The position numbers and the translations under genes are program-made. A model generated the notes under the pieces. That model worked only from the letters and a program-made list of their open reading frames with translations, searched no databases and was not told where the DNA came from. A stretch of DNA of 64,000 nt, taken from an uncultured Clostridia bacterium. Lineage in GTDB: Bacteria; Bacillota; Clostridia; Lachnospirales; Cellulosilyticaceae. The DNA is taken from NCBI GenBank assembly GCA_937921505.1, contig CAKZUB010000007.1:1-64000 (forward strand), read 5' to 3'. Below, piece after piece: positions 8,618 to 18,717 of this stretch (its first letter is position 1; every line of letters begins with the position of its first letter).

Positions 8618-11193
8618 TATTTCACCTCCAATTCGCTCTTAAGTGCTTCAAACTCACTCATCAAGCTCTCTATTTCCATATCTATCTCTGACAGTGTATT
8701 TGTATAACGTTCCTGTATCATTTGTAATGAATTCAATTCAGCTTTCAATGAAATCTGTACTAAACCGACCATTTTATGAGCAGTACTTCCAAACCATTTT
8801 TTATACGTGAGATTATCTATTTCTTCATCCGTTAATACTAAAATACGTTCTTGCACTGCATTCTTAAGCTCATTTTCTTCAGATTTAATAGCTTTAGTAA
8901 GCAAAGATTTTTGATTAATTAATGTTTCAACCTTTTTTAATAACTCATATTCTTTTGAACCTTTTTCAGTTTTATTTAACTCTGCCTTTACTAATTTATT
9001 GTCAAAAGCATCACCGGCTTCATCGTCCTCGTTCTTTTTCAAAGCATCATATAAAGCATTATTTTCTTCACTATCTTCAACTTTTGCTGCTTCTATCAAA
9101 TCAGCTAATTCTGTATCTATCTCTTGAATGGTATCTTTTTTATTTTCAATTGCTTCTAATTCCGCATGATAAAGCTCCTGTGCAATCAAATCATTAGGAA
9201 TAATACTTCCAATCCATCCATCTTGTTCCTCCCGTTTATTACTGCCTGAACCTTTTGTGATCATCTTAGGTTCACGACTGCGTCCTATATCATAAAATCC
9301 ACTACTAGCAATAAGCTCTGTATCATGTGTTAATGCATCTTTCCAAATCTCCGCAATAATTTGATAGCCACCATATACATCAATATACTGATAGTCAGAT
9401 AAAATGTTCTTGATGTTATTAAGCATTTCTTCCATAAGATGTCTAAGGTCAGTAGAACTATCAACCTTTCGTAAAATATCCCAATATCGCTTTATATAAT
9501 CCTTTGTTTTTGCCCTAATTTCATCAGACATAGTAGTAATTTTAGCATCATTTAGAATCTGGCTTGTCAATTCACATACTGGCTTTGTAAGATTGACATA
9601 TCCAGGACGAATTGTTTGCAAGTAGCTATTTAAAACATCTGGAACAAGAGCTTGTAAGACTGATAAATCATCAATATTTTTTTGTGGGATGCCACCCAAT
9701 AAATGAGCATCCACATCTTGGCTAATTTCTGTATCGATAGCTTCAACATAACGTGGAATATTCATATTAAATTCATTTTTCTTGATGTCTTCGCGTGTTG
9801 CAAGGTGGCTATACCCAGGTATTTTAGCTTTTTTGATGTACACATCTACTATTTTTGCAATATCTTTTTCAAGAAGTACATTTTGCTTTCCTACTTTAAT
9901 AAAGCTCCTTGATGCATCAATAATAAGTACTGGGGCATCAAGTTTACGATTCTTTTTCAATATTATAATGACAACTGGAATGCCTGTATTTGTAAACAAA
10001 TTATTTGGTAAACCAATAATTGCATCAATATAATTCTTATCTAATAATCTTTTACGGATTTCCCCCTCGGCAGCCCCACGAAATAAAACGCCATGTGGTA
10101 ATACAATTGCCATGGTTCCATGGGTTCCTAAATGATATAATCCATGTAGTAAAAATGCAAAATCACCTTTTGAATCGGGTGGTAAAGCACCTGCTATTTC
10201 AAAACGTGGGTCACTCACTTTTAATCCCTCTTTATTCCAATTCTTTACTGAATAAGGTGGATTCATAACAACCGCATCAAATTGCACACCTTCATTTGGA
10301 TTTTTTGGATCCTCTGGCCAATCACTCGAAAGAGTGTCCCCATTTTTGATTGTCATTTTTTCTGGACGCACGCCATGAAGAAGAAGATTCATACGCGTCA
10401 AATTATAGGTCGCTGTATTCTTTTCCTGACCATAGTAAGCTAAATCTCTTTGCACATTCTTATCCAAGTGCTTATTAACTGTCAAAAGTAATGAACCAGA
10501 CCCAACTGTTGGGTCATATATTGATTTAATTTGTGATGATTTAGCAACTATCTGAGCCATAACTTCACTTACCTGATGCGGTGTGTAGAATTCTCCAGCT
10601 TTCTTTCCAGATTCCATTGCAAACTGACCAATCAAATACTCATACGCATCTCCAAGAACATCACCTTTTTGTAATGCCACCATGTTAAGATCCGCAAATA
10701 GCAATATCAGCGCTTTAATATTTTTACTACGTTCATTTAAATTGCTGCCTAAAGCTGTGTCTGTCAAATCAAGCGTCGAACTAGAGAATAATCCCTTAAA
10801 GTCACTTGAATCGCCGGATACAGCAATTGTTCTTTCAAAACTATTAAGACTATCTGTAACCTTTTGAACTTCAAAGTTTCCCGAATTAATATCGTTAAGC
10901 CATGTTTGATAAAGATATTCTGGAGATACATAATACCCAAGTAGATCTTGAATCATTTTTTCAAGATCATCTCCGTACTCTGCCTTAGCCTTAATATACG
11001 CATCAACTAACTCTTTTTCTGATAGCGTACCTACTCCTGCACTTATTTTGAATTGCTCCAAAGTTTTATCACTTAAAAACTTATAGAACATCAACCCAAG
11101 CATATAATCCTTATAGCGACTTGCATCCATGGAACCTCTTAATTCATTTGCTCCATCCCATAATCTTCTTTTAATCTCTTCTGATGTAATCAT
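8617..11193 (-). CDS. hsdM: Type I DNA methyltransferase subunit (HsdM), long form
   Basis: Adenine N6-methyltransferase subunit. HsdM_N helical domain at about 1-140; GEFYTP at 200-205; AdoMet motif I DPTVGSGSLL at 227-236; catalytic NPPY at 311-314. The conserved methylase ends near residue 500. The remaining 350 residues are charged, with a predicted coiled coil around 670-790, making it far longer than the roughly 500-residue enterobacterial enzymes. Long versions of this kind occur in Firmicutes, so this is not obviously a fusion error. Ribosome binding site GGAG is eight bases before the ATG. First gene of the hsd operon. Confidence 0.94.
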   Translation of the reverse strand: MITSEEIKRRLWDGANELRGSMDASRYKDYMLGLMFYKFLSDKTLEQFKISAGVGTLSEKELVDAYIKAKAEYGDDLEKMIQDLLGYYVSPEYLYQTWLNDINSGNFEVQKVTDSLNSFERTIAVSGDSSDFKGLFSSSTLDLTDTALGSNLNERSKNIKALILLFADLNMVALQKGDVLGDAYEYLIGQFAMESGKKAGEFYTPHQVSEVMAQIVAKSSQIKSIYDPTVGSGSLLLTVNKHLDKNVQRDLAYYGQEKNTATYNLTRMNLLLHGVRPEKMTIKNGDTLSSDWPEDPKNPNEGVQFDAVVMNPPYSVKNWNKEGLKVSDPRFEIAGALPPDSKGDFAFLLHGLYHLGTHGTMAIVLPHGVLFRGAAEGEIRKRLLDKNYIDAIIGLPNNLFTNTGIPVVIIILKKNRKLDAPVLIIDASRSFIKVGKQNVLLEKDIAKIVDVYIKKAKIPGYSHLATREDIKKNEFNMNIPRYVEAIDTEISQDVDAHLLGGIPQKNIDDLSVLQALVPDVLNSYLQTIRPGYVNLTKPVCELTSQILNDAKITTMSDEIRAKTKDYIKRYWDILRKVDSSTDLRHLMEEMLNNIKNILSDYQYIDVYGGYQIIAEIWKDALTHDTELIASSGFYDIGRSREPKMITKGSGSNKREEQDGWIGSIIPNDLIAQELYHAELEAIENKKDTIQEIDTELADLIEAAKVEDSEENNALYDALKKNEDDEAGDAFDNKLVKAELNKTEKGSKEYELLKKVETLINQKSLLTKAIKSEENELKNAVQERILVLTDEEIDNLTYKKWFGSTAHKMVGLVQISLKAELNSLQMIQERYTNTLSEIDMEIESLMSEFEALKSELEVK

Positions 11194-11340
11194 TCTTTTA
11201 TCTCCAGTTCTTATTATTTCAATTATAAAATATCTTAAACTACTAAACCAAACATTATAAAATTCTTACTTTTTCGCCATATGATAGACAACTCCACCTT
11301 TAGCAAAATAAATTGTTATCAATTTGTTCATATTCCATGA

Positions 11341-11362
11341 GGGTCTAATAAGACCCTTTTTT
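11341..11362 (+). terminator. Orphan plus-strand intrinsic terminator
   Basis: GGGTCT-AATA-AGACCC followed by six T on the plus strand. It points rightward, while every gene on either side is on the minus strand, so it has no obvious gene to serve. It may mark a lost plus-strand gene or the 3' end of a small RNA antisense to the hsdM leader. Confidence 0.75.
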
Positions 11363-11539
11363 ATTTAAAAATTTTCTATTTTCATTGTAGCACAAGCACT
11401 ATAGGAATTAAAGATTTGCTCACAAAATCATGAGATCTCTATTTTTGTTTTGAGATAAAATACAGTAGTGATTACTTTATATTATTTTCATTTTATACTA
11501 TATTTTGTAAAAATTTTATCAATACCTGTCGAGCATGAA

Positions 11540-11590
11540 AAAGGCTATAATCATTCAGTTCAATTTATAATCTGAATGCTCATAGCCTTT
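11540..11590 (-). terminator. Terminator of the pyr operon
   Basis: A long stem, AAAGGCTAT / ATAGCCTTT, continues after a small bulge with CATTCAG / CTGAATG. On the minus strand it is followed by T5, about 115 bases after the pyrE stop. Confidence 0.85.
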
Positions 11591-11704
11591 ACTTAAATAT
11601 TATATTCCCACAATCATATCGTCTTTGTAATAAAGCAATATCATTTCTACAATGAAGTTACACCAACGTGACTCGAGTGTGGAAACATATCTATCTACAA
11701 ATAT

Positions 11705-12376
11705 TTATTTTACACAATACTCCTCTAGATAAGCTTCCATTCTAGCTCTCATTGCATCATCAATGACAACCTTACCATCCACTGGCACATTATGAAGCGT
11801 ATCTATAATTTCTCTTACCGTTACAATAGGATAAGCTGTGATACCAAACTCATCGTAGATCTCTTGGATCGCCGTTTTATTTTGCGTGCCTCTTTCCATA
11901 CGGTCTACAGAAATAATAAGTCCTGCTATAGCGACGTCAGCTGCTGCCTTTAAAACAGGGAGACATTCTCTAATGGCTGTTCCTGCTGTAATAACGTCTT
12001 CAATAATAACAACCTTATCAGCATCTCTTAGCTTATAACCCACCATCGAGCCGCCTTCTCCGTGATCTTTAACTTCTTTTCTATTAAAGCAATAGTTAAC
12101 ATCTTGATCATACTTATTAGATAAAGCAATAGCTGCAGCTACTGACAGCGGAATCCCCTTATACGCAGGTCCAAATAAGGCATCAATATTACCCTTAATA
12201 TTCTCACGTATACAGCTAGCATAAAACTCTCCAAGCTTTGCAGCTTGATAGCCTGTCTTGTAGTTACCAGTATTCACAAAATACGGCGTCTTACGACCAC
12301 TTTTAGTTGTAAAATCTCCAAAGGTAAGCACACCTGCTCTTACCATAAACTCAATAAACTCCTTTTTATAACTCAC
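11705..12376 (-). CDS. pyrE: Orotate phosphoribosyltransferase
   Basis: Joins orotate to PRPP to give OMP, the fifth step of UMP synthesis. PRPP-binding signature VVIIEDVITAGTA at 122-134 and the flexible catalytic loop RKEVKDHGEGG at 99-109 are intact; 223 residues is normal for the family. It is the last gene of the pyr operon but is separated from pyrD by 400 bases containing a folded inverted-repeat element, whereas all the other junctions are tight. Whether it is still read from the pyrB promoter or has its own promoter cannot be told from sequence. Confidence 0.96.
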   Translation of the reverse strand: MSYKKEFIEFMVRAGVLTFGDFTTKSGRKTPYFVNTGNYKTGYQAAKLGEFYASCIRENIKGNIDALFGPAYKGIPLSVAAAIALSNKYDQDVNYCFNRKEVKDHGEGGSMVGYKLRDADKVVIIEDVITAGTAIRECLPVLKAAADVAIAGLIISVDRMERGTQNKTAIQEIYDEFGITAYPIVTVREIIDTLHNVPVDGKVVIDDAMRARMEAYLEEYCVK

Positions 12377-12504
12377 ACAAAAACCTCCCTATTTTTCACT
12401 TACTATCTTATTCACTAACGCTAGATTAACCTATCTTTATTATTTTAAATCCACTATCCAACGTTTTTGCCTCTGAAATAGATTTAACCTCACATCGATG
12501 GTCA

Positions 12505-12752
12505 GCAAGTGATTTTAGTATTCGGAAGTTGCCTATGGAGTGTTTCGTAAAGAAAATCTTAGCAGTTTTTTAAAATGGTTCTTAGGGAGACTGTTTGAGC
12601 AGCACTTAATAAATTTGTATATAAATTTATTAAGTCGCGAGTTTCGACCGTTCATAACCTAAAATAAGAAATGTACTTATTTTAGGTAAAAAAAACTGCT
12701 TAGATTTTTAGAAACACGGAATCAGCAACTGGAGAATACTAAAATCACTTGC
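12505..12752. repeat. Inverted-repeat element (MITE-like) between pyrD and pyrE
   Basis: A 248-bp unit bounded by perfect 19-bp inverted repeats (12505-12523 and 12734-12752). The complementarity continues inward with mismatches: AGTTGC/GCAACT, GTGTTTC/GAAACAC, and an 11-bp perfect match AGCAGTTTTTT (12561-12571) with 12690-12700. Two perfect hairpins stand inside: CTTAATAAATTT (12605-12616) with 12623-12634, and CCTAAAATAAG (12658-12668) with 12676-12686. No coding capacity. The layout suits a non-autonomous transposable element or a mobile structured RNA. No clear target duplication was seen. Confidence 0.7.
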
Positions 12753-12776
12753 GGCCCCACTCGATCCCCCAACCTA

Positions 12777-13682
12777 TTAATCCAAAAACGCCTCCCTAAC
12801 CTCTTGAAGCGTCTTAAAACCATACCTCTCCATATACGCTACAAGCTCCTTCTTAATCTCTACAGGTGCTGCTGGGTTTACAAAGGCAGCCGTCCCCACC
12901 GACACAGCATCAGCGCCCGCCATAATAAACTCCACAACATCTTCACCTGTCATAATACCGCCAAGTCCTATAATCGGTAGGCTAATCGCTCTTCTTACTT
13001 GATAAACCATTCTCACAGCTACAGGCTTAATAGCTGGACCCGAAAGCCCACCCATCTTATTAAAAAGCACAGGCTTTTTCTTATGCACATCTATTCTCAT
13101 ACCCAGCAACGTATTAATAAGCGATACAGCATCTGCGCCTTCTGCCTCTACTGCTTTTGCAATCTCAGTAATATTGGTCACATTAGGTGTTAATTTAATG
13201 ATAATAGGTTTTTTAGATACTTTTCTTACTTCCCGAGTTACTTTAGCTGCCATTTCACTATGCGTCCCAAACCCTATACCACCTTGCTTAACATTAGGAC
13301 AAGAAATATTAATCTCCAGCATATCAACTTCTGTTTCGCTTAGCTTCTCAGTTACCTCACAGTAATCTTCTATACTCCGTCCCGCCACATTAACAATCAC
13401 CTTTGTATTAAATTGTTTAAGGTAAGGCAGCTCATGGGCTATAAAATAATCTATGCCTGGATTTTGAAGGCCCACAGAGTTAAGCATCCCCCCATAGGTT
13501 TCTGCGATACGAGGCGTATTATTACCTTCCCACGCAATATTAGATACCCCTTTTGTAATCATCCCACCGAGCTCGCTTAGGTCATAAAACTCACCACTGT
13601 CGTGGGCTGAAAAAGTACCTGAAGCAGTTGTGATTGGATTATTCAATGTAACTCCTGCAATATTAACACTTAAATCAATCAT
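12777..13682 (-). CDS. pyrD: Dihydroorotate dehydrogenase B, catalytic subunit
   Basis: FMN enzyme oxidising dihydroorotate to orotate. Class 1B assignment rests on the catalytic Cys128 in NISCPNV (class 2 enzymes have Ser) and on the adjacent pyrK, which passes electrons to NAD. The FMN phosphate-binding end of the barrel is recognisable as GLGGIMTGEDVVEFIMAGAD followed by VGTA. 301 residues, normal. The start overlaps the pyrK stop by eight bases, which suggests coupled synthesis of the two subunits of the heterotetramer. Downstream lies the inverted-repeat element rather than the pyrE gene directly. Confidence 0.96.
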   Translation of the reverse strand: MIDLSVNIAGVTLNNPITTASGTFSAHDSGEFYDLSELGGMITKGVSNIAWEGNNTPRIAETYGGMLNSVGLQNPGIDYFIAHELPYLKQFNTKVIVNVAGRSIEDYCEVTEKLSETEVDMLEINISCPNVKQGGIGFGTHSEMAAKVTREVRKVSKKPIIIKLTPNVTNITEIAKAVEAEGADAVSLINTLLGMRIDVHKKKPVLFNKMGGLSGPAIKPVAVRMVYQVRRAISLPIIGLGGIMTGEDVVEFIMAGADAVSVGTAAFVNPAAPVEIKKELVAYMERYGFKTLQEVREAFLD

Positions 13683-14442
13683 TCCAAATCACCTCGCTTC
13701 CTAAAAAGACAGGCCCATCTTTACATACTTTTTTATGTTCGTAGCCCGTTTCAGTACTTGCTTTAATCTTACACACACACCCTACACAAGCACCATAGCC
13801 ACATCCCATACGTTCTTCTAAAGATATTTGTATAGGTATATTTTTCTCGCTACAATAGTCTGCTAGTGCCTTTAACATAACTTTGGGCCCACAGCTATAA
13901 AAGTAATCCCCTTGTATGCCTTCTTCTTTAATAAGCTCAAGTACATTTCCCTTAAAGCCTTCTTTACCACTCTCTGTCGCAATATAAACTTTAGCACCAG
14001 CCTTTTCAAGCTCTGCTTTTAAAAAAGGCTCATCTCTAAATCCAATAACTGCTATCTTGGGACAAGTTAATTGTTTTGCCAGTTCCACAAGCGGCGGAAC
14101 ACCTATTCCCCCACCTACTAGAACTGCCATCTCTGTATCTTGCGGTTTAAATCCTGTGCCTACTGCTGTACTAAGTTTAATACTCGTTCCTACTTTATAG
14201 CTTGCAAATTCTTTTGTTCCCGCACCTAGTACACCATAGACCAATGTAATTGTGTCTCTTGCTATTTCACAAATACTAATAGGTCTAGGAAGCAGTGTGT
14301 GGCTTCGTTTTGGATAAACGTTTACAAACTGCCCGCAGCTTGCTAAAGTAGCAATCTCTTTATTTTCAATCACCATGCGATAAACATCGGTTGCAATCTC
14401 TATATTTTGCAGTACTCTGCCTTTTACTATTTTTTTACACAT
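13675..14442 (-). CDS. pyrK: Dihydroorotate dehydrogenase B, electron transfer subunit
   Basis: FAD and [2Fe-2S] subunit that links PyrD to NAD. FAD-binding RPISIC at 53-58, the nucleotide-binding GGGIG at 110-114, and the iron-sulfur cysteines Cys214-x4-Cys219-x2-Cys222-x17-Cys240 are all present. The ATG at 14442 is chosen because it gives the family's usual N-terminus ([12 protein letters not shown]) and about 255 residues; a longer frame to 14520 would run deep into carB. It overlaps the end of carB by eight bases and the start of pyrD by eight. Confidence 0.95.
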   Translation of the reverse strand: MCKKIVKGRVLQNIEIATDVYRMVIENKEIATLASCGQFVNVYPKRSHTLLPRPISICEIARDTITLVYGVLGAGTKEFASYKVGTSIKLSTAVGTGFKPQDTEMAVLVGGGIGVPPLVELAKQLTCPKIAVIGFRDEPFLKAELEKAGAKVYIATESGKEGFKGNVLELIKEEGIQGDYFYSCGPKVMLKALADYCSEKNIPIQISLEERMGCGYGACVGCVCKIKASTETGYEHKKVCKDGPVFLGSEVIWND

Positions 14443-17400
14443 GTAATCTTGCTCCCATATCGTAGATCTCTGTATCCTTTGTTCTAATCTGCTTTTCAAC
14501 AATAGCTGCCATTGCACCAAGCGTATCTAGTGAAGTAAGTATTTGAAGTGACGCTTCAATTGCTGCTCTTCTTATTTTAAAACCATCACGCCTAGAGTCA
14601 TTACCTTTTGTAGCTGTATTAACTACCATATTAACTTCTCCGCTTCTAATAACTTCTGTAATCTCATCACTGCCATCCGATAGTTTTTGTACCACTCTTG
14701 AGGCAATGCCATTTTCTTGCAATTTCTTTGCAGTACCTTCAGTTGCTACAAAATGATAGCCGAGTTTTGCAAAACGCTTGGCAAGTACTACAAACTCATC
14801 TTGGTCATACTTTTGAATGCTTGCAAAAATCGTGCCGCCTTGTCTTGGAAGCCTTTTACCTGCTGCAATAAATCCTTTATACAACGCTTCTTCTATCGTA
14901 ACGCCTACCCCTAAAACTTCTCCTGTAGATTTCATTTCTGGTCCAAGGCTTACTTCTACCCTTGGAAGTTTTTCTGTTGAAAACACAGGCACTTTAACAG
15001 CGTAAAAGTTTTCAGGTTCTGGGTAGAGTCCTGTTCCATAACCCATATCAACTAATTTTTCACCCATCATTGCGCGAACAGCAAGCTCTATAATCGGCAC
15101 ATTTGTTACCTTTGATATATAAGGCACCGTACGGCTTGAACGTGGATTAACTTCGATAATATAGAGATCATTTTTGTATTCTATATATTGAATGTTGATC
15201 ATCCCTAGTACTTCAAGCTCTATCGCAATCAGCTTTGTGCAAATAATGATTTTTTCTTTAATGTGCTCTGGAATATTAACACTTGGATAAATACTTGTGC
15301 TATCGCCGGAGTGAATACCTGCTCTTTCTAAATGCTCCATAATACCTGGTATGAGGATTTCTTCTCCATCACAAAGTGCATCAACTTCTATTTCACGTCC
15401 CATCAAGTATCTATCAATAAGTACTGGATTTTCTGGATCTCTGTCAAATGCATTTTCCAGGTATCTTTTAAGTTGTGCTTCTTCATAGGTAATTTCCATA
15501 CCTTGACCGCCAAGTACGTAGGATGGTCTAACAAGAACTGGATATTCAAGTTCTCTGGCTACTTTTAGCCCCTCATCCATGGACCATATTGCTTTGCCTT
15601 TAGGTCTTTTGATATTAAGTTTTTCAAGTACTTCATCAAATTTTTCACGATCTTCTGCAGCATCTACTTGCTTAGGCTGTGTCCCCAAAACAGGTATATT
15701 CATTTTTTCGCAGAATTTAGCCAGTTTAATGGCTGTTTGTCCGCCAAATTGTAAGATTACACCCATGGGCTTTTCTTTAAGGTATATATGATAAAAATCT
15801 TCATCTGTAAGCGGCTCAAAGTAGAGCTTATCAGAAATATTAAAGTCTGTACTTACGGTTTCTGGGTTATTATTCACAATGATGGTTTCGATACCTCGTT
15901 TTCTAAGGGCCATAATCGCATGCACTGAGCAGTAATCAAACTCAATACCTTGACCAATACGAATAGGACCCGAACCTATAACCATAACTTTTTCTTTATC
16001 TGATACTTCTACCTCATCTACCTTATCATAAGTTGAGTAGTAGTAAGGAGACTCTGCTTCAAACTCACCCCCACAGGTATCAACCATTTTATACACAGGG
16101 ACTATTTCCCATTTAAAACGCAAGTCTCTTATATCGTCTTCTGTCACATTAATAAGCTCAGCAATAGCTTTATCTGAAAAACCACGTCTTTTAAGTTTAC
16201 GCAGATAATGTGGCGTAAGTTCATCGTAGTTCATTTCCGAAAGAAGCTCTTCTTGTTCTACAATCCATTTAAATTTCTTAACAAAGAAGATATCCATGCC
16301 TGTTATTTTGCAAACCTGTTCTTCTCTATAGTGTCGGCGTAACATCTCTGCTAAAGCAAAAATGCGCTCATCATCTGCTATAACTACTTTTTCTTTAAGT
16401 TCATCAAGAGAACATTCCTGCAGCTTTTTGTGTTTAAAGCTAAACTGACCGATTTCAAGTGAACGCAGCCCCTTAAGGAAAGCACTTTCAAAGTTGTTGC
16501 CAATCGCCATAATCTCTCCAGTTGCCATCATCTTTGTGCCGAGCGTACGTTTTGCTGTGTAAAATTTATCAAATGGCCACTTAGGTATTTTAACAACGAC
16601 ATAGTCAAGCGTTGGCTCAAAACAAGCAAAGGTTTTGCCAGTTACTGTATTAGGTATTTCATCAAGGCCATAGCCAAGTGCAATTTTAGCTGACACACGG
16701 GCAATCGGGTACCCGGTTGCTTTTGAAGCAAGGGCCGAGGAGCGGCTTACACGTGGGTTGATTTCAATAATAGCATATTCAAAGCTATCTGGATGAAGCG
16801 CAATCTGTACATTACATCCACCTCTTATATCGCAAGCTGTGATAATGTCTAGAGAGGCACGTCTTAGCATCTGATATTCTTTATCTGAAAGCGTCTGTGA
16901 AGGTGCTACAACAATGCTGTCTCCTGTATGAATCCCGACTGGGTCAATGTTTTCCATATTACATACTGAAATTGCAGTGCCGTATTGGTCTCTCATCACT
17001 TCATATTCTACTTCTTTCCAGCCTTTGATACATTTTTCAATAAGTACTTGACTGACACGAGAAAGGTGAATACCACTTGCTGCGATTTCCCTAAGCTCTT
17101 CTTCTGTCTCAGTAATACCACCGCCTGCTCCACCTAGTGTATAAGCGGGTCTAACAACAACTGGATATCCTATTTTTTTTGCATAGGCAACAGCATCATC
17201 TACTGTTTCTACTGTTTGGCTTTCAATAACAGGCTGATTAATACGATTCATTAAAGCTCTAAAGCTTTCTCTGTCTTCTCCCTCTTTAATGGCTGATATT
17301 TGTGAACCTATAACGCGCACGTTATATTTTTCAAGAATGCCCATATCATGAAGTTCAACAGCTAAGTTAAGCGCTGTTTGACCACCTACCCCTGCAAGCA

Positions 17401-17656
17401 AACTATCTGGCTTTTCTTTTACAATAACTTTTTCTATAAAGTCTATTGTAAGAGGCTCTATATATATTTTATCTGCTACTTCTCTATCTGTCATGATGGT
17501 AGCTGGATTACTATTGATAAGAACAACTTCTATACCTTCTTCTTTAATAGCTTGACAAGCTTGAGTTCCTGAGTAGTCAAACTCTGCTGCCTGCCCGATA
17601 ACTATGGGCCCTGAACCTATTACCAATACTTTTTTGATGCTCATATCTCTTGGCAT
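14435..17656 (-). CDS. carB: Carbamoyl-phosphate synthase large subunit
   Basis: Makes carbamoyl phosphate from ammonia, bicarbonate and two ATP, the first step of both pyrimidine and arginine synthesis. Two homologous halves, each with a pre-ATP-grasp fold ([20 protein letters not shown] near the start and [20 protein letters not shown] near residue 555) and an ATP-grasp domain. A C-terminal MGS-like regulatory domain follows from about residue 930. 1073 residues is the standard length. It overlaps carA by one base (TAATG) with an AGGAGG site seven to eight bases ahead. Placement in the pyr operon suggests a pyrimidine-dedicated enzyme. Confidence 0.97.
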   Translation of the reverse strand: MPRDMSIKKVLVIGSGPIVIGQAAEFDYSGTQACQAIKEEGIEVVLINSNPATIMTDREVADKIYIEPLTIDFIEKVIVKEKPDSLLAGVGGQTALNLAVELHDMGILEKYNVRVIGSQISAIKEGEDRESFRALMNRINQPVIESQTVETVDDAVAYAKKIGYPVVVRPAYTLGGAGGGITETEEELREIAASGIHLSRVSQVLIEKCIKGWKEVEYEVMRDQYGTAISVCNMENIDPVGIHTGDSIVVAPSQTLSDKEYQMLRRASLDIITACDIRGGCNVQIALHPDSFEYAIIEINPRVSRSSALASKATGYPIARVSAKIALGYGLDEIPNTVTGKTFACFEPTLDYVVVKIPKWPFDKFYTAKRTLGTKMMATGEIMAIGNNFESAFLKGLRSLEIGQFSFKHKKLQECSLDELKEKVVIADDERIFALAEMLRRHYREEQVCKITGMDIFFVKKFKWIVEQEELLSEMNYDELTPHYLRKLKRRGFSDKAIAELINVTEDDIRDLRFKWEIVPVYKMVDTCGGEFEAESPYYYSTYDKVDEVEVSDKEKVMVIGSGPIRIGQGIEFDYCSVHAIMALRKRGIETIIVNNNPETVSTDFNISDKLYFEPLTDEDFYHIYLKEKPMGVILQFGGQTAIKLAKFCEKMNIPVLGTQPKQVDAAEDREKFDEVLEKLNIKRPKGKAIWSMDEGLKVARELEYPVLVRPSYVLGGQGMEITYEEAQLKRYLENAFDRDPENPVLIDRYLMGREIEVDALCDGEEILIPGIMEHLERAGIHSGDSTSIYPSVNIPEHIKEKIIICTKLIAIELEVLGMINIQYIEYKNDLYIIEVNPRSSRTVPYISKVTNVPIIELAVRAMMGEKLVDMGYGTGLYPEPENFYAVKVPVFSTEKLPRVEVSLGPEMKSTGEVLGVGVTIEEALYKGFIAAGKRLPRQGGTIFASIQKYDQDEFVVLAKRFAKLGYHFVATEGTAKKLQENGIASRVVQKLSDGSDEITEVIRSGEVNMVVNTATKGNDSRRDGFKIRRAAIEASLQILTSLDTLGAMAAIVEKQIRTKDTEIYDMGARLHV

Positions 17657-18717
17657 TATAGTTTACCTCCTTGCATTACTTTGATAAATTCGTCAAATAT
17701 ATGGGCTGTGTCTGTAGGTCCTGGACATGCTTCTGGATGGAACTGCACACTGTAAATATTAAGATCTTCAAAGTACATACCTTCTATCGTTTGGTCATTA
17801 AGATTAGTATGCGTAATTCTTGCTCCAGCTGGAATAGTTTCAACCACATAGTTATGGTTTTGTGATGTAATATAAACGCGGTTACTCACAAAATCTTTAA
17901 CCGGATGATTACAGCCATGATGACCAAACTTTAGTTTCATAGTATCTCCACCTAGTGCAAGTGAAAGCAGTTGATGGCCTAGACAGATGGCTGTAATAGG
18001 TTTTTTACCTACGATTTGTTTAACTGCTTCTACTGTTTCTGGTACATCTTTAGGATCTGCTGGCCCATTTGATATGAAAACTCCATCAGGATTTACGCTA
18101 AGTATTTCATCAGCTGAAGTTGTTGCTGGGAACACACTTATGCGACATCCTCTTTGCTCAAAAGAACGTATAATATTTTGCTTAGTCCCACAATCAATAA
18201 AAGCGATATGAGGTCCTTTTCCTTTAACTTCATATTTTTCTTTGGTTGTGACTTCTAATACAGCTGTTTGATTGTTGAATGCATCTATTTTAAGCTTAAT
18301 TTGACTCGGTGTAAGCTCTCTTACTGCAATGATTGCGCGCATTGTACCATGCTCTCTGATCACTTTTGCAAGTGCTCTTGTATCAACACCTTCAAGTCCT
18401 ATCACTTTTTGTGATTTAAGATAGCCATCTAATGTGAGTTCACATCTGAAGTTATTTGGAAAGTCACATTTTTCCCTTACAATAAAAGCTCTTACATGAG
18501 ACTTATAACTCTCCATATCCTCAAGATTAATGCCATAATTGCCAACGAGTGGATAAGTCATAACAACCATCTGACCATAATAAGAAGGATCGGTAAGTAT
18601 TTCCTGATAGCCTGTCATACCGGTGTTAAATACGACTTCACCTATTGTTTCTTTTAAATAACCAAAAGCTTTCCCTTCAAAAATCATGCCATTTTCTAAT
18701 ATAAGTTGTGCTTTCAT
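17656..18717 (-). CDS. carA: Carbamoyl-phosphate synthase small subunit
   Basis: Glutamine amidotransferase subunit that supplies ammonia to CarB. The N-terminal CPSase_sm_chain domain covers about 1-130. The class I glutaminase domain follows with the triad Cys245 in AICLGHQL and His327/Glu329 in VQFHPEA. 353 residues, typical. The start overlaps the pyrF stop and the end overlaps the carB start, each as TAATG, so pyrF, carA and carB should be translated in a coupled manner. Confidence 0.97.
   Translation of the reverse strand: MKAQLILENGMIFEGKAFGYLKETIGEVVFNTGMTGYQEILTDPSYYGQMVVMTYPLVGNYGINLEDMESYKSHVRAFIVREKCDFPNNFRCELTLDGYLKSQKVIGLEGVDTRALAKVIREHGTMRAIIAVRELTPSQIKLKIDAFNNQTAVLEVTTKEKYEVKGKGPHIAFIDCGTKQNIIRSFEQRGCRISVFPATTSADEILSVNPDGVFISNGPADPKDVPETVEAVKQIVGKKPITAICLGHQLLSLALGGDTMKLKFGHHGCNHPVKDFVSNRVYITSQNHNYVVETIPAGARITHTNLNDQTIEGMYFEDLNIYSVQFHPEACPGPTDTAHIFDEFIKVMQGGKL

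Larger units (their letters stand above)
11194..11704. other. Intergenic boundary between defence island and pyr operon
   Basis: About 510 bases, very AT-rich and without a supported ORF. It should contain the hsdM promoter. Two hairpins are clear: a plus-oriented terminator at 11341-11362 and the pyr-operon terminator at 11540-11590. No attachment-site repeat, tRNA or integrase remnant was noticed here. Confidence 0.6.

Noticed and set aside
11278..11340. Possible short peptide on the plus strand before the orphan terminator
   Set aside because: About 19 codons, no ribosome binding site and no sign of conservation.
12481..12776. T-box or riboswitch before pyrE
   Set aside because: No T-box or known aptamer motif; terminal inverted repeats fit a mobile element better.
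14443..14520. N-terminal extension of pyrK
   Set aside because: It is carB coding sequence in another frame and is not part of the PyrK family.
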